DNA of 64,000 nucleotides from Aphrocallistes beatrix. Its lineage: Eukaryota > Porifera > Hexactinellida > Sceptrulophora > Aphrocallistidae. The stretch spans positions 5,766,001 through 5,830,000 of the forward strand of contig OY725490.1 in assembly GCA_963281255.1 (NCBI GenBank), read 5' to 3'. The translations under genes and the position numbers were made by a program. Positions 22,982 through 33,700 of the stretch are shown one piece after another. Each line of letters begins with the position of its first letter. Position 1 is the stretch's first letter. A model generated the notes under the pieces. It was not told the DNA's origin. It saw nothing but the letters and a program-made list of their open reading frames with translations, and did no database searches.

Positions 22982-23226
22982 TAGAAATGTACCCAAGCTG
23001 AGAACGCGCTTATGACTTGTACAATCTCTGAATACATTATAAACTCATGAATACGAACAACATGTTTTAACACCACGGAGAGAAAATGTATGTAGTAAAT
23101 ACCCACGGATAATGAGAATTCCAGTTTACATGAAAAAATATCCATGGTGTTCATATTAACCAATTTATACTGTATATTTCTGACGTTTGGATTTGTTTGT
23201 TTTAAAAAAAATTATTTTATTTCAAG
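22982..23226. other. End of CFAP46 intron 1
   Basis: AT-rich; it ends at acceptor tttatttcaag at 23226. Confidence 0.5.
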
Positions 23227-23493
23227 ATAGGTTCCTTTGGTTTCAAGCTGGGCTATCAGTATTCTTTCTTATCTGTGGCTTTGCAAGCAAAACGAATTTC
23301 AAATAAGCTTTATACTAGAAATGGATTTAAAAATTATACTAGATACATTATTGGATTGTGCCAACAACTTGATATTGCTTTTGAATATGGAGATGTAGAA
23401 ACCATTGAAATTGGTTGTAGTTTAATTTGGGATTTGGTATTATCTCTTCTTCAACCCAAATATAGAAAATATGTCAAAGCAGCTCTTCATCAG
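23227..23493 (+). CDS. CFAP46: CFAP46 exon (block 2)
   Basis: 89 codons from acceptor ttcaag|ATA to donor CAG|GTATCT, phase 0. The alternative acceptor 4 bp downstream (atag|GTTCC) would break the phase, so I chose 23227. The translation includes YIIGLCQQLDIAFEYGDVET and DLVLSLLQPKYRKYVKAALH. It matches human IIQRLDVALQNAVRLGDPRV...CLPLLQHNLRHHLRKPL, a TPR-like helical segment. Confidence 0.9.
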
Positions 23494-23794
23494 GTATCTA
23501 GTATTTTTGACACATTGGTTTCGGATATAATAAAGTTTTAGTGAAATCGCATCTTTTTATAAAACTAACTCAAAAAGGATTTCGAATATAACAATCGGAT
23601 GTAAAACGGGCTTCCAACCTTTTCGAACATGGGGCCACATCCCAACTTTATTTGACATTAAGTTACGATGAATAAATGTGAACTGATCAAATTCCACAAA
23701 AGTTAATTAATAGTAACCTTTTAGATGAATAACGTTTATAATTACATTTTGTTGTAAAAAGAATGTGTGATAAAAAAGGGGTAAGTGACTCGAT
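23494..23794. other. Start of CFAP46 intron 2
   Basis: A hAT-like end remnant (cttccaaccttttcgaaca then tggggccacatccc) lies at about 23610-23650. Otherwise nothing. Confidence 0.4.
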
Positions 23795-24000
23795 ACACTT
23801 TGTGTCCGCCAGAGGCGCCCTTCGTTCACCTGGAGTTACATTAATTAATTATTAGGGAGACAACATCTCGAAATACGTCTGTCCTACTGTTATATTCGAT
23901 ATCGCACAAAAAATCACCAAATTTTTCAATTTTTAAAATGTATGCATAATTTAGACGTCATAACAATGATGAGTCATCATTTGTTAATGATAGTTACAAC
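23795..24000 (-). mobile_element. HINE copy, left part, split by the P-like element
   Basis: Hairpin region (tttgtgtccgccagaggcgc) through ACGTCATAAC and GAGTCATCATTTG to GATAGTTACAAC. The same copy resumes at 26259 after the insertion. The 3' tip is lost. Confidence 0.8.
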
Positions 24001-24786
24001 CACAGCATTCTATATACTAAGGCAATGGCACTCTATTGAAATTTTGGACAATGGATTGTCATTACCATCGACCTTCAAAGTACAATGTAATAGCTATATA
24101 CTATATCGGTGTGTTTCTACTGCGCTGCTACTATTATTAATCATCAGTTTAAATAATTTACCGCACCCCAGCCTATTTCAATATTAGAATATTATAAGTC
24201 AACAAATAGATTTTAATAAGTCAAACCATATATTACAGTATAATACGTTAGTATAGAACAAATAAAATGATTCATTCTCTAAGTAATCGTTGCAGCAGCA
24301 GCAGCAATATATTTCACCATCCTAAACGTCCAGCTGGATATAACATCGAAAAGTACAATAGCTTCAGTCTTCTACACAAACTTCTAACAGTAAGATGATC
24401 TAAAAAACAAAGAAAAATTAGTTGTATTTTTTAAGCTTAGTATTATCCCTATTTAAAACCATAAAATTGTAATTGCGGACTCTCTTTAACAAGATTATAT
24501 TTGACCATGTAACACATAATTTCTTTAATATGTCCCGATTCTAAACCCCACAAAAGCAACAATCATTCCAAACATCACTATATTTCTCGGCAATGATTGT
24601 CATAGAAATTAGTACCAACAATTACGGGATTGTGCAGAATAGAATTTCTTGCTGAGGGAATCACAGCTATCAATAGTCAGAAAGGCTTTATACAAGATAG
24701 TAATATACTTCACCACACAAGAAGAAGGATATTTAAGAGAACCTCGATCTAGTGTAACTTAGATATAATACAACTAAGATTCGAAA

Positions 24787-25756
24787 TCATAAACTTAGCC
24801 TCGGTCTCTTGAAATCAGCTCGACTTTTCTTGTATGCATCCTGCATCCTCTTCTCCTCTTTATTGTCTAGAGATAGCCTTTGGGTTTTAGCAACGGCATC
24901 TGTGAGATAGGTTGGACGATATGGAAAGATGCTTGGAACTGCAAATTTCTTTAGAACAACTTTTTTCCTGGGCATCTTGATCATCTCAACTCCGTTATAA
25001 TATTCAATATTTCCCTCAATATCTTCTTCGCGGAAGTGGTGTATACAGACCTATAAAGAGATAAATAATTATACATACTACCATACAGTACCCGGACAAA
25101 AGTATTCGACCACCACAGAAACCGCCATACAAATAGTATTTTAAGTGGGTATATTCATAAAGGAATATGTACTCAAACCGTGAGGAATACTCCATTTTTT
25201 ATTTCAAATTCGTAGACTACACTTTCTAATTACTCATAATTGATAGCCTTAACTCAATTACTAACTCCCAAGTTAATAAATATCAATATTTGATACTTGA
25301 TACTACTTGTCCCAAGTAACAGCCATTATATATGATGGCGATTAGTGACACAAAGTGGCAAAGGTTGAGAATTTTCTACATAAGAATAAGTATTTGAGTT
25401 GAAACTCTGAATTACGAGTAATTAGAATGTGTAGTTTACGAATTTGAAATAAAAATAGAGTATTTTCTACTGTTTGAGGACATGTTCCTTTTTTGAATAG
25501 TTCTAATTTAATACTATTTGTATGGAAGTTTTCGTGGTGGTTGAATACTTTTGTCCGGGTACTGTATATTGCGGTACAAATTAATATAGCAACTTACCAA
25601 AATTCGTTTATTCTTCTCATAGTCTCTTTTCTGTCGTGGAATCGCTCGAATCCACTTTACACGAGTTTCAACATCAATTGGAAAGGAAAAAGTAGGCACG
25701 TATGAATCAGCTTGACTATGATAATTCGACTTACAACCAGGTATTAGGCATGTCAT
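24787..25756 (-). CDS. THAP-domain protein, two exons, 140 aa
   Basis: Exon 1 is 25598-25756 (53 codons) and exon 2 is 25050-24787 (87 codons plus stop). Donor TTG|GTAAGT and acceptor tttatag|GTC give a phase 0 intron of 547 bp, 479 bp of which is a MITE. Together they form a full THAP C2CH zinc-finger domain: CLIPGC near the start, WIRAIPR, VCIHHF (the last Cys and His) and AVPSIFP, the conserved AVPTIF-type end. A basic tail of about 45 residues follows (RKKVVLKK lies just before AVPSIF; ADFKRPRLSL ends it). The start at 25756 places the first Cys at residue 3, as in THAP proteins. No RNase-H-like transposase domain follows. By analogy with truncated Drosophila P products it could bind element ends and repress. 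That role is inference. Confidence 0.8.
25086..25564. mobile_element. Tc1-type MITE inside the THAP intron
   Basis: CAGTACCCGGACAAAAGTAT at the left, inverted at the right, with TA on both sides. It fills nearly the whole intron, so the ancestral intron was about 68 bp. Nearly identical in structure to 18953-19433 and 28152-28626. Confidence 0.92.
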
Positions 25757-26186
25757 GTTGAATAAGTGATGATGCGGAACAAATATAGCATTAATAGGAA
25801 GTAACAAATAAATAATAACAATAATTAAAATATATTATCAACATTGAACACAAAATTTATGGGTGGGTAAATGTTTTTCATATTATGTGTTTATGACAGA
25901 AAATTTTCTAAATCATCACAAATATTGAAGCTAATATATAGTTTGCATGTTGCTACATACAATCTCTATGCTGATGATGGATTAAACTTATTCTTAGAAC
26001 ACTATAGGCGGTTAAAATTCGCGCGAACAATACGACTGAATTGAATATTCGAATACTATATGCAAAACTGAAGTTTTATAGAACAGGCAAAATTATACCA
26101 AAATATGTTCTAATGAGTAGGCACTTGATACTACATAAATGTTGAAATCATTTTAATGTTTTAACAAAAAGTTTTAGTATAAAGTA
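25757..26186 (-). promoter_or_regulatory. Putative promoter region of the THAP gene within the P-like element
   Basis: About 430 bp of AT-rich sequence between the right TIR and the THAP start codon. No defined motif is identified. It is called only by position. Confidence 0.3.
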
Positions 26187-26258
26187 GTCCGATGGTATTG
26201 ACAATCCATGCTACAAAATTTTGATAGAGTACCATTGCCTTAGTATAAAGAATGCTAT

Positions 26259-26430
26259 GTTACAACATATGTATATGTGCTTTATTAATTAACACATCCA
26301 TTAATATTTCAGCCTACTATCACCTAAAATGACTGAGTTATTGTCGAAAAACTGAAATTTCTAATAATAAAAAAGGTGACAATAACGTCATAATTCAATG
26401 ATGACTCGACAATTTCGTCTGAGGTCAGAA
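26259..26430 (-). mobile_element. HINE copy, right part
   Basis: It continues the copy begun at 23795: GTTACAACATATG, TTTCAGCCTACTATCACCTA and ACGTCATAATTCAATGATGA. It stops at gaggtcagaac, where a + oriented 5' end begins. Confidence 0.8.
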
Positions 26431-26433
26431 CCA

Positions 26434-26469
26434 TCCTTACTATTAAAACTCGATCAATGTTTATTTGTT

Positions 26470-26509
<40 letters not shown>

Positions 26510-27622
26510 CAGCCCTCGCCGTTCGCGAGTTTGTCATTCGCGGTTTCGACTATTCGCGGATTTTTTTTTTAGTCTTGTTTTGCTATTCGCAACTCGTTCC
26601 CTCGACTATTCGCGGTTTTCGTTACTCTCTTCGGTAGTTTCATGGGCTACCATAAGGCGATAAACTTATACGTACTCCATATTATCCTGGGAATATCATT
26701 TACTGTTTCTATTGTTCTATACTAATACTAGATTCTACTGTTTCTACGTATACTTATAATTTTCTACCCAACAATTACATCATGCCTAAGAGGAAGTTGG
26801 TTGGTGATTGTAAGGCTAGACTTTACTATTTAGATATTAGTACTTAGGCTAGCTACTAGTGGATCTATATCTTTCATTTATCACTTCATTTATTATCACC
26901 ATTTCACTTGTGCTAGTGTTTGTATCAGTATTACAGTTCAACTATTGAATCAATAACGTATTTAGCAAACTGTATCTAGAGTCGTTTTCATAATCTAGGA
27001 ACGTAACACCACTATTCACATTGAACTTAAGTCTGGCCGTTAGCAATTGTGTCATTCGGAGCAATTCTCAGGAACGTAACCCCCGCGAACGGCGAGGGAT
27101 ACCTGTATATATATATATCTGTAAGTTACAAATTGAATGAAGAAACTGGGAGGCACATAAAGCTGATTTTTGGCATGTGGTAGTCTTTTAGTTATGGCTC
27201 CAGTAAGTTCTGAACTCAGAGCAAAATGTCGAATCATCATGGAATTATGATGCCATTGTCACATTTTAAAAAGGTAAGCAATACAGTTATTCGAGCATAA
27301 CTCAGCCATTATAGAAGATAGAAGGCTGAAATTTTAATAGAATCTGTATACTAACATTTCTAACATATGATGCAACTACTATCTTCAAAAAATGGTGACT
27401 TATCACTTTGTCATGACGTCATCATTACTCATCCAAATTTTAAAAATTGATAAATTTGGTAATTTTTCGTGCGATATCGATTATAACAGTAGGACAAACG
27501 TATTTAGAGATGTTATTTCCCTTATAATTAATCAATGGTGAGCACAGGCGCCTAAAGGGTGTATCCGGCGGACACAAAGTGTCCGCCAGCCGCGCAGCAC
27601 AAGCAAGCGAAGCGCGCTTGTA
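26434..27622 (+). mobile_element. HINE copy, full length, with Tigger-like element in its TA tract
   Basis: 5' end TCCTTACTATTAAAACTCG at 26434, TA tract split by the element 26506-27105, body from CTGTAAGTTACAAATTGAAT and 3' end AGCGAAGCGCGCTTG at about 27620. The two sides of the insertion join in the correct order. Confidence 0.88.
26506..27105 (+). mobile_element. Tigger/pogo-like element (CCCTCGCCGTTCGCG type)
   Basis: TIRs of about 25 bp (CAGCCCTCGCCGTTCGCGAG at left, inverted CGCGAACGGCGAGGG at right) with TA on each side. At 26782 an ATG opens MPKRKLVGDCKARL, which resembles the N-terminus of pogo/Tigger transposases (MPKRK...), then a stop follows. It is therefore a 600-bp internally deleted derivative. 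A related copy at 30721-34872 carries the LTR element. Confidence 0.85.
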
Positions 27623-27630
27623 TATATATA

Positions 27631-27661
27631 TACACATTAATCGAGTTTTAATAGTAAGGAT
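27631..27661 (-). mobile_element. HINE inverted 5' stub
   Basis: CACATTAATCGAGTTTTAAT then AGTAAGGA, isolated between the 3' end of one copy and the 3' end of the next. Confidence 0.7.
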
Positions 27662-27673
27662 ACATATATATAT

Positions 27674-28150
27674 AAGTGCGCTTCGCTTGCTTGCGCTGCG
27701 CGGCTGGCGGACACTTTTTGGGCGCCAGGGGCCACATTGATTAATTATAAGGGAGTTAACATCCCTAAATACGCCCGTCCTACTGTTATAATCGATATCG
27801 CACGAAAAATCACCAAATTTCTCAATTTTTAAAATTTTGATGCGTAGTGACGACGTCATGACAAAGTGATGAGTCATCATTTTTTGATGATAGTTGCATC
27901 ATATCTGAGGCATGTTAGTATACACATTCTATTAAAATCTCAGCCTTCTATCCCCTATAATGGCCGAGTTATGCTTGAATAACTGTATTGCTTAACTTTC
28001 AAAAATGTGACAATGACGTCATAATTCTATGATGAGTCGACATTTTCATCTGAGCTCACAACTTAGTGGAGCCATAGCCAAAAGACTCCTACATGCCAAA
28101 AATCAGCTTTCTGTGCCTTGCAATTTCTTCAATCAATTCGCTATATATAT
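27674..28150 (-). mobile_element. HINE copy
   Basis: From inverted 3' end (agtgcgcttcgcttgcttgc) to the TA tract at 28143-28151, where the MITE at 28152 is inserted. The inverted 5' tail reappears at 28749-28778 beyond the inserted MITEs. Confidence 0.85.
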
Positions 28151-28151
28151 A

Positions 28152-28626
28152 CACTCCCCTGATAAAAGTATTCGACCACCACGAAAACTTCCGTACAAAT
28201 AGTATTAAATTAGATCTATTAAAAAAGGAATATGTCCTTAAACAATAGAAAAAACTCTTATTTAGTTTGAATGCGTAATCTACACATTCTAATTACTCAT
28301 AATTGAGAGTTTCAACTCAATTACTTATTCTTATGTAAAAAATTATCAACCTATGCCACTTTGTGTCACTAAACGCCATCATATATAATGGCTGTGACTT
28401 GGGACAAGTAGCATCAAGTATTAAATGTTGATATTTATTACTTGGGTGTTAGTAATTAAGCTGAGGTTATCAATTATGAGTAATTATAATGTGTAGTTTA
28501 CGAATTTGAAATAAAAAATAGAGTATTCCTTACAGTTTGAGTACATATTCCTTTATGAATACACCTACTTTAATACTATTTGTATGGCGGTTTCTGTGGT
28601 GGTCGAATACTTTTGTCCGGGTACTG
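28152..28626. mobile_element. Tc1-type MITE in a HINE TA tract
   Basis: CACTCCCCTGATAAAAGTAT at the left and the inverted CCCGGACAAAAG end at the right, TA on each side. Same family as 18953 and 25086, opposite arrangement of the internal blocks. Confidence 0.9.
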
Positions 28627-28666
28627 TATATATATATATATGTATATATATATATACGTATATATA

Positions 28667-28748
28667 CAGTAGAGTTCGCTTATTAGCAATTGCCTTATAG
28701 CAAGTTTTTTCGTGCAAAACCCGACCTGCTAATAAGCGAACTCTACTG
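28667..28748. mobile_element. 82-bp Tigger-like MITE
   Basis: TIRs CAGTAGAGTTCGCTTATTAG(CA) are identical over 22 bp at both ends, TA on each side, and only about 38 bp lies between. It is among the smallest complete MITEs imaginable with this terminus. Confidence 0.9.
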
Positions 28749-28782
28749 TATATTAATCGAGTTTTAATAGTAAGGATATATA

Positions 28783-30126
28783 CAGGGTGTCTCAAAATTA
28801 TTGCCCTATTGTATTTTTATCCATAAAATATTAGAATAGAGAGATATATGATCGGTCATCTGGATATATAATTTCCATCTAGTTTAATACAAGATTTTAT
28901 CCTCTCGGGCATTCCATCTATCAGAGCTTTTAGATAATTTGGTTTTATGGATGACCAGGCCGATTCGAGCTGTATTTTTAGGTCACAAATACTTTTGGCG
29001 GTGTCCATCTTGTTTAGCTCTTCCTGAAGATATCCCCACAGGTACTCAATTGGGTTTAAGTCAGGAGAGTTGCCTGGCCATTGTGGTTTATCCCAAAAGT
29101 TAGCTAGGTTCCTCTTGCACCAATCTTGGGTTTTTTTGGACGTGTGAGCAGGGGCGCCGTCCTGCATAAAAACAGCTTTTGACATGTTTTTGAGCATTTT
29201 TCTATCCAAAACAGATCCATTTTCACGGGTTCTGTGAAGAGTCTCCAAACAGGACTTTGCCAGGATTTCATCTATATAGTAGGCTGTATTTACTGTTTGT
29301 TTGGGAGGGATGAAGTGCAATTTAGAGATCGCTCGAAAGCTCATCATCCCCCAAACCATAAATTTCGGAGGAAATTTGACAGTTTCCTGTGGGATGATAT
29401 TTGAGCCATCTCTTGCCCAAATCCTGTCATTTTGACGATTTGTGGGATGAAATAGCTCAAATGAAGACTCATCAGGCCAAAGGATGTTTCTCCAGTCAGC
29501 GACAGTCCAGTTCTCCTTTGCCAGACAGAAATTTAATCTGTTTTCTCTCTGTTTTGAGGAAAGTTTGGGCTGTTTTGGTCGCTTATAGGGTCGAACTTGC
29601 AAATCTTTCCTCAAATAGCGATGGACAGTGTCTTTCGAGACAGGTACACATGTCCTCGTAATTTGTGTAGCGATTAATCGCGTAGATTTGTGTCGCTTTC
29701 CCAGAGATTTTGCGATCATGATCTTAGACCGCCGATTCAGCTTTTTTGGCCTTCCAGCCCCTTTCCTATGCTGAAGATCTTTTGAACAATTGTATCTTGC
29801 CCACCATCTTCGAACTGTTCTAATATCCTTCCCAAGTTCCTTTGCTACAGAAATCTGAGTAGAACCAGCGAGTAACATCCCAATAGCGATTTCTGACCTG
29901 TAACTTTCCATCGTCAACATCCATATCGGCCAATAAAACAAGACAAGAGAAAAAAAATAAATTTCGTAAATATTTTCAAGGTACGTAGATAAATTTTCAA
30001 GTTATCAAATTTCAAGTTATATTTCAATACTTGAGTTACTATAACTGAAGTCTATACTGATTTGAGGTAGATTTATAATCCATACTGTATAGACTTACAA
30101 TAGGGCAATAATTTTGAGACACCCTG
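28783..30126 (-). mobile_element. Tc1/mariner DD37E transposon, apparently intact
   Basis: 1,344 bp with 31-bp TIRs that are identical (CAGGGTGTCTCAAAATTATT...), flanked by TA, inserted in the TA tract next to a HINE 5' end. It carries one uninterrupted transposase gene (28856-29941). Perfect TIRs plus an intact ORF imply recent, possibly current activity. Confidence 0.93.
28856..29941 (-). CDS. DD37E Tc1-type transposase
   Basis: 361 codons; initiation is more likely at Met11 (MESYRSEIAI) or Met8. Residues about 12-60 form an HTH (SVAKELGKDIRTVRRWW), GRPKK at 63-67 is the linker motif, and a second HTH lies at about 75-110. The catalytic triad is visible: D157 in WPDESS, D261 in MQDGAPAHTS and E299 in NSPDLNPIEYLWG. 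There are 37 residues between the second Asp and the Glu, so it is DD37E and not the DD34E of Tc1. The C-terminus reaches GMPERIKSCIKLDG, the normal end. No stop or frameshift. It would cut and paste the element at TA sites. Confidence 0.93.
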   Translation of the reverse strand: MFYWPIWMLTMESYRSEIAIGMLLAGSTQISVAKELGKDIRTVRRWWARYNCSKDLQHRKGAGRPKKLNRRSKIMIAKSLGKRHKSTRLIATQITRTCVPVSKDTVHRYLRKDLQVRPYKRPKQPKLSSKQRENRLNFCLAKENWTVADWRNILWPDESSFELFHPTNRQNDRIWARDGSNIIPQETVKFPPKFMVWGMMSFRAISKLHFIPPKQTVNTAYYIDEILAKSCLETLHRTRENGSVLDRKMLKNMSKAVFMQDGAPAHTSKKTQDWCKRNLANFWDKPQWPGNSPDLNPIEYLWGYLQEELNKMDTAKSICDLKIQLESAWSSIKPNYLKALIDGMPERIKSCIKLDGNYISR

Positions 30127-30129
30127 TAT

Positions 30130-30639
30130 ATATATATATATTTACATTTTTAACGAATTTGATTGAAGAAACTGCAAAAGGCAGAAAACTGATTTTTGGC
30201 ATGTGGGAGTCTTTTGGCTATGGCTCCAGTAAGTTCTGAACTCAGACGAAAATGTCGACTCATCATGTAATTATGACTTCATTGTCACCTTTTTTATAAT
30301 TAGAAATTTCAGTTTTTCGGATATAACTCTGCCATTTTAGATGATAGAAGGCTGAAATTTTAATCGAATGTGTATATAAATATTCCTCACATGTGATATA
30401 ACAATCATCAAAAAATAATGACTCATCACTCTGTTATGACGTCATCATTACGCATCTTTTCAAAATTGACAAATTTGGCGATTTTTCGTGCAATATCGAT
30501 TACAACTGTAGGACAGCCCTAATTCGAGATGTTATCTCCCTTTTAATTAATCAATGTAACTCCAGGCGCCCAAAGGGCGCCTCCGGCGGACACAAACTGT
30601 CCGCCAGCTGTGCAGCGCAAGCAAGCGAAGCGCGCTTGT
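30130..30639 (+). mobile_element. HINE copy
   Basis: From the TA tract and TAACGAATTTGATTGAAGAA to the 3' end AGCGAAGCGCGCTTG. The DD37E element separates it from the opposite-strand 5' stub at 28749-28778. Confidence 0.85.
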
Positions 30640-30640
30640 A

Positions 30641-30718
30641 GCTATAAAACTTCCACATGCCAAAAATCACTTTCTTAGCTCGAAAGTGTTTTTAATCAAT
30701 TCGTTACAGATACATATA
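30641..30718 (-). mobile_element. HINE 5'-proximal fragment
   Basis: ACTTCCACATGCCAAAAATC to TCAATTCGTTACAGATACAT, ending in TA sequence where the Tigger-like element 30721 begins. Confidence 0.75.
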
Positions 30719-30720
30719 TA

Positions 30721-33700
30721 CAGGTTGCCCTCGCGGTTCGCGAGTTTGCCATTCGCGGTTTCGACCATTTGCGGAAATTTTTTAGTCTTGTTTTGCTATT
30801 CGCGACTCGTTCCCTCGACTATTCGCTGTTTTCATTACTCTCTTCACTAGTTTCATGTGCTAGCATAAGTCCATAACCTTATAAATATCTACAATTTAGG
30901 TTTAGTACTAAAGGCTAAATTTTACTATTTAGGTATGGTACTGTTAGGAGTATCTATATAAGTTGATACTAAGTGTATAGTATGATATAATTGACACTAA
31001 TAAGTGCATACAATAAGAACTAATAATTATGTCGCGATCTAAGTTACGATTACTTACATCCTTGTGGGTTACTTAGAACGCAACACTCTAACATCACCCC
31101 CTTTCTTTAGCTGTCTTCTCTTAAGGTTTTTTGACACCTCCTGTTCCAGCCGTGTCATAGTCAGAAACGAACTCTCCTAGCCATTGCGGCGGACGATTCC
31201 TCCGCGGGTAGCGTGGTTCTGGCTGAATTATTTCATCCCCGATGGACTCCTGTTGCGGGTCCGTTTTCGCTTCAAAGGGTTGTACACTTGTACTTGTTTC
31301 ACCATCTTGTTCTTGTGTAACATCCTCCTCGTTGCAATCTGCCTCTTCTATTTCACCACTGATACCTTTCGTTAGCAGACCCCACCCAGGTGGGCGAGAC
31401 CAGCTGACTCCTTTCATAGAATTTGCATCGGTTGAAGTGTTCCCATTTGTCCCTTCCCGGGAGGCTAATCATCGCACGTTCTCACCGACCCTGCGTAATA
31501 TAGCAAACGGACCTTCGTACTTGCAATCCAGCGACCCTCTCACTTCCCTTCTCAGCAATACTCTATCTCCTGCTCTGAACATCCCGTCCCTTTTGTTTAC
31601 GTCATATTGGGCTTTAGAAGAAGAGGAACTCTCTCTGTTGCTCCTGGCCAGCATGGAAATGACTTATTTTGTCTCTTTGAGCTTCTTGCCGTAGTCTTCG
31701 AATGTCTCCGTTACATTCGGTCCGTCCGAAAGAATGAGGTCTTTCGGGGTTCTTAGTTCCCTTACGTAGGTTTGTAAGTGAGGTGACAGTTTTGTTGAAG
31801 CGTTGCTCACGCTATTTAAAAGGAAGCTAATCTCAGGGAGCAAGGTTTGCCATGATACTTGTTCCATTTTCCTGTCTAGTAGTATGCAGCGTATGGTTTG
31901 CTTTACGGTACCGATACCCCGTTCCGCCATCCCATCTGCTTGGGGATGATACGCGGTCGTATGTCTCTTTTCGATTCCCAACTCTCCACACCTCTCGCGA
32001 ACCTTCGACCCGTCTACGTTCAGTCCCTGGTCTGTCAGCAGTAGTTTTGGCACACCGTGACCCTTATAAATCCAGGACCTTTTAATTTTGCGAACGATTG
32101 ATTCGGCGGTCTGGTCTTCTAGTGGAGCCAGCTCAATATAGTGGGAGAAAAGATCCACCATTAAAACGAAGTAGCGAAATTTTCCACCTCCCCAGGGCAG
32201 TGTGGCCACATTCATGGCTACTGCATCGCCTGGCAGCCAGCCCTCGTCCATAAATAATCCCATAGGCTGGGCAGGGAAGGGTTTCGCTTTCGATTTCTGG
32301 CATACTAGGCAATTCCTACAGAATTGTTTAATGTCCCGTGTCATCCTCGCCCAGAAATAGTTTCTTCTTACTTGCTCTAACGTCCGCGCCTGACCGAAAT
32401 GTGATGTCGGGTGTGTCCTTTGTATTCCTTCTCTTCTGAGCTTCGTAGGTACTACCACACGATTGTCGAAGTGAAGCATACCGTCGACCAGTCTCAAGTG
32501 GTCCGAAAGTTTTTAAGCTGTCCTGTCTGGACTTTTACTGTCAGGACAAGTTGACCCTTTGCGTCGGCCATAACCATATCATTGTATTGCTCTCTGGCAA
32601 TCAGCTCAATCCACGAAGTCTGATTATCAATGATTTCCTCTGTATCTGCGGCTTCAAGTGGTTCCGTTGTATCACTGTTTCCCTTACCTCACGCTCTTCT
32701 ATCGGATGAATCCTGTCTTCAAAATGACTTTCTTCGTTTATCCTCTGATCTACCGTTAGACCCGGTACTCGACTAAGGTAGTCAGGGACTTGGTTCGAAG
32801 ATCCCTGCCGGAAGGCTATGATGCAGGATATTGTCTCCAGTTCCATGAGCCAACGTGAAAAGTGATGACGAGGGTCTCTCTGTCCCCTCAACCATTGAAG
32901 TGGACAATGGTCCGTAATTAAGTTGACTCTTGGCGCAGCTTTCAGGTATAGATCCCACTTCCTGGAAGCAGCAACCAATGCCTTGGCCTTAATTTGTGAA
33001 GCGGAATAGTGCCTTTGGGCTTCAGTAAGGCCTGACGAAAAGTAGCTAATTGGTTGTAAGGCTCCTGTATCTTCATCTTTCTGTGATAAAACTGCTGCTA
33101 TTCCCTTACTACTTGCTTCGGCCTCCACATATAGCTCTTGTCCCCATTTCGGGAATGCCAACCTCACGGGTTGATTAACCAACCCCTCTCTTAGTTCCTG
33201 AAAGGAAGCTTCACAATCCGCGTCCCATTTCCATGGCTGACTCTTTTGAGTTAATTCATAGAGTGGATTTGTGCAATCTGAGCAATCCGTGGAATGTATG
33301 CCCGGTAGAAGTTGACACTGTCCAGAAAGCTTTGAAGCTCCTTTACGGAACTCGGACGTGGGAAATGTAGTAGTAACTCGACTGATGATCTCACCGGTGT
33401 CCTTCCCTCAGGAGTTATATGGTGTCCCAGGAAGTCTACTTCGGCATACGCAAAATGACACTTCTCCGAGCGGAGTTGAATTCTAGCGTCTCTCAACCTC
33501 TGTAACACTGCCTTGACATGTCCCAAGTGCTCCTGAAATGTTTTGGAGAATATAAGACAGTCATCCACAAATGATTCCACGAAATCTAGACCCGTAAGCG
33601 TGCGATCCATGAGACGTTGGTAGGTTGCATGGCTGTTGCACAGGCCGAAAGGCATGACTAACATTTCATGTTGCCCACGAGGGGTGTAAAAGGCGGTCTT

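Larger units (their letters stand above)
24001..26258 (-). mobile_element. P-element-like DNA transposon with a THAP gene
   Basis: A 2,258-bp insertion in a HINE copy. Left terminus CACAGCATTCTATATACTAA, right terminus its near inverted complement (CTTAGTATAAAGAATGCTAT), with similarity continuing about 70 bp inward on each side (GGCAATGG(C/T)ACTCTAT, ATGGATTGTCA(T/A)TACCATCG). The 8-bp sequence GTTACAAC lies on both sides (23993-24000 and 26259-26266) and once in the expected intact HINE (GTTGCATC in other copies). An 8-bp duplication plus an internal THAP-domain gene is the combination known for P elements. The encoded protein has only the DNA-binding domain, so this is probably an internally deleted derivative. 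A Tc1-type MITE (25086-25564) sits in its intron. hAT also makes 8-bp duplications, but the termini are not hAT-like. Confidence 0.75.

Noticed and set aside
22747-23001. 84-codon ORF with a signal-peptide-like start
   Set aside because: Most of it is the 176-bp hAT MITE with its exact target duplication.
23275-23541. Independent small genes starting inside the CFAP46 exons (10169, 23275, 43364, 56509)
   Set aside because: The ORF frames are the exon frames read through the splice donors into intron. The GTG or TTG starts are artefacts.
29401-29661. Plus-strand ORFs opposite the DD37E and mariner transposases
   Set aside because: Antisense shadows of strongly constrained coding sequence.
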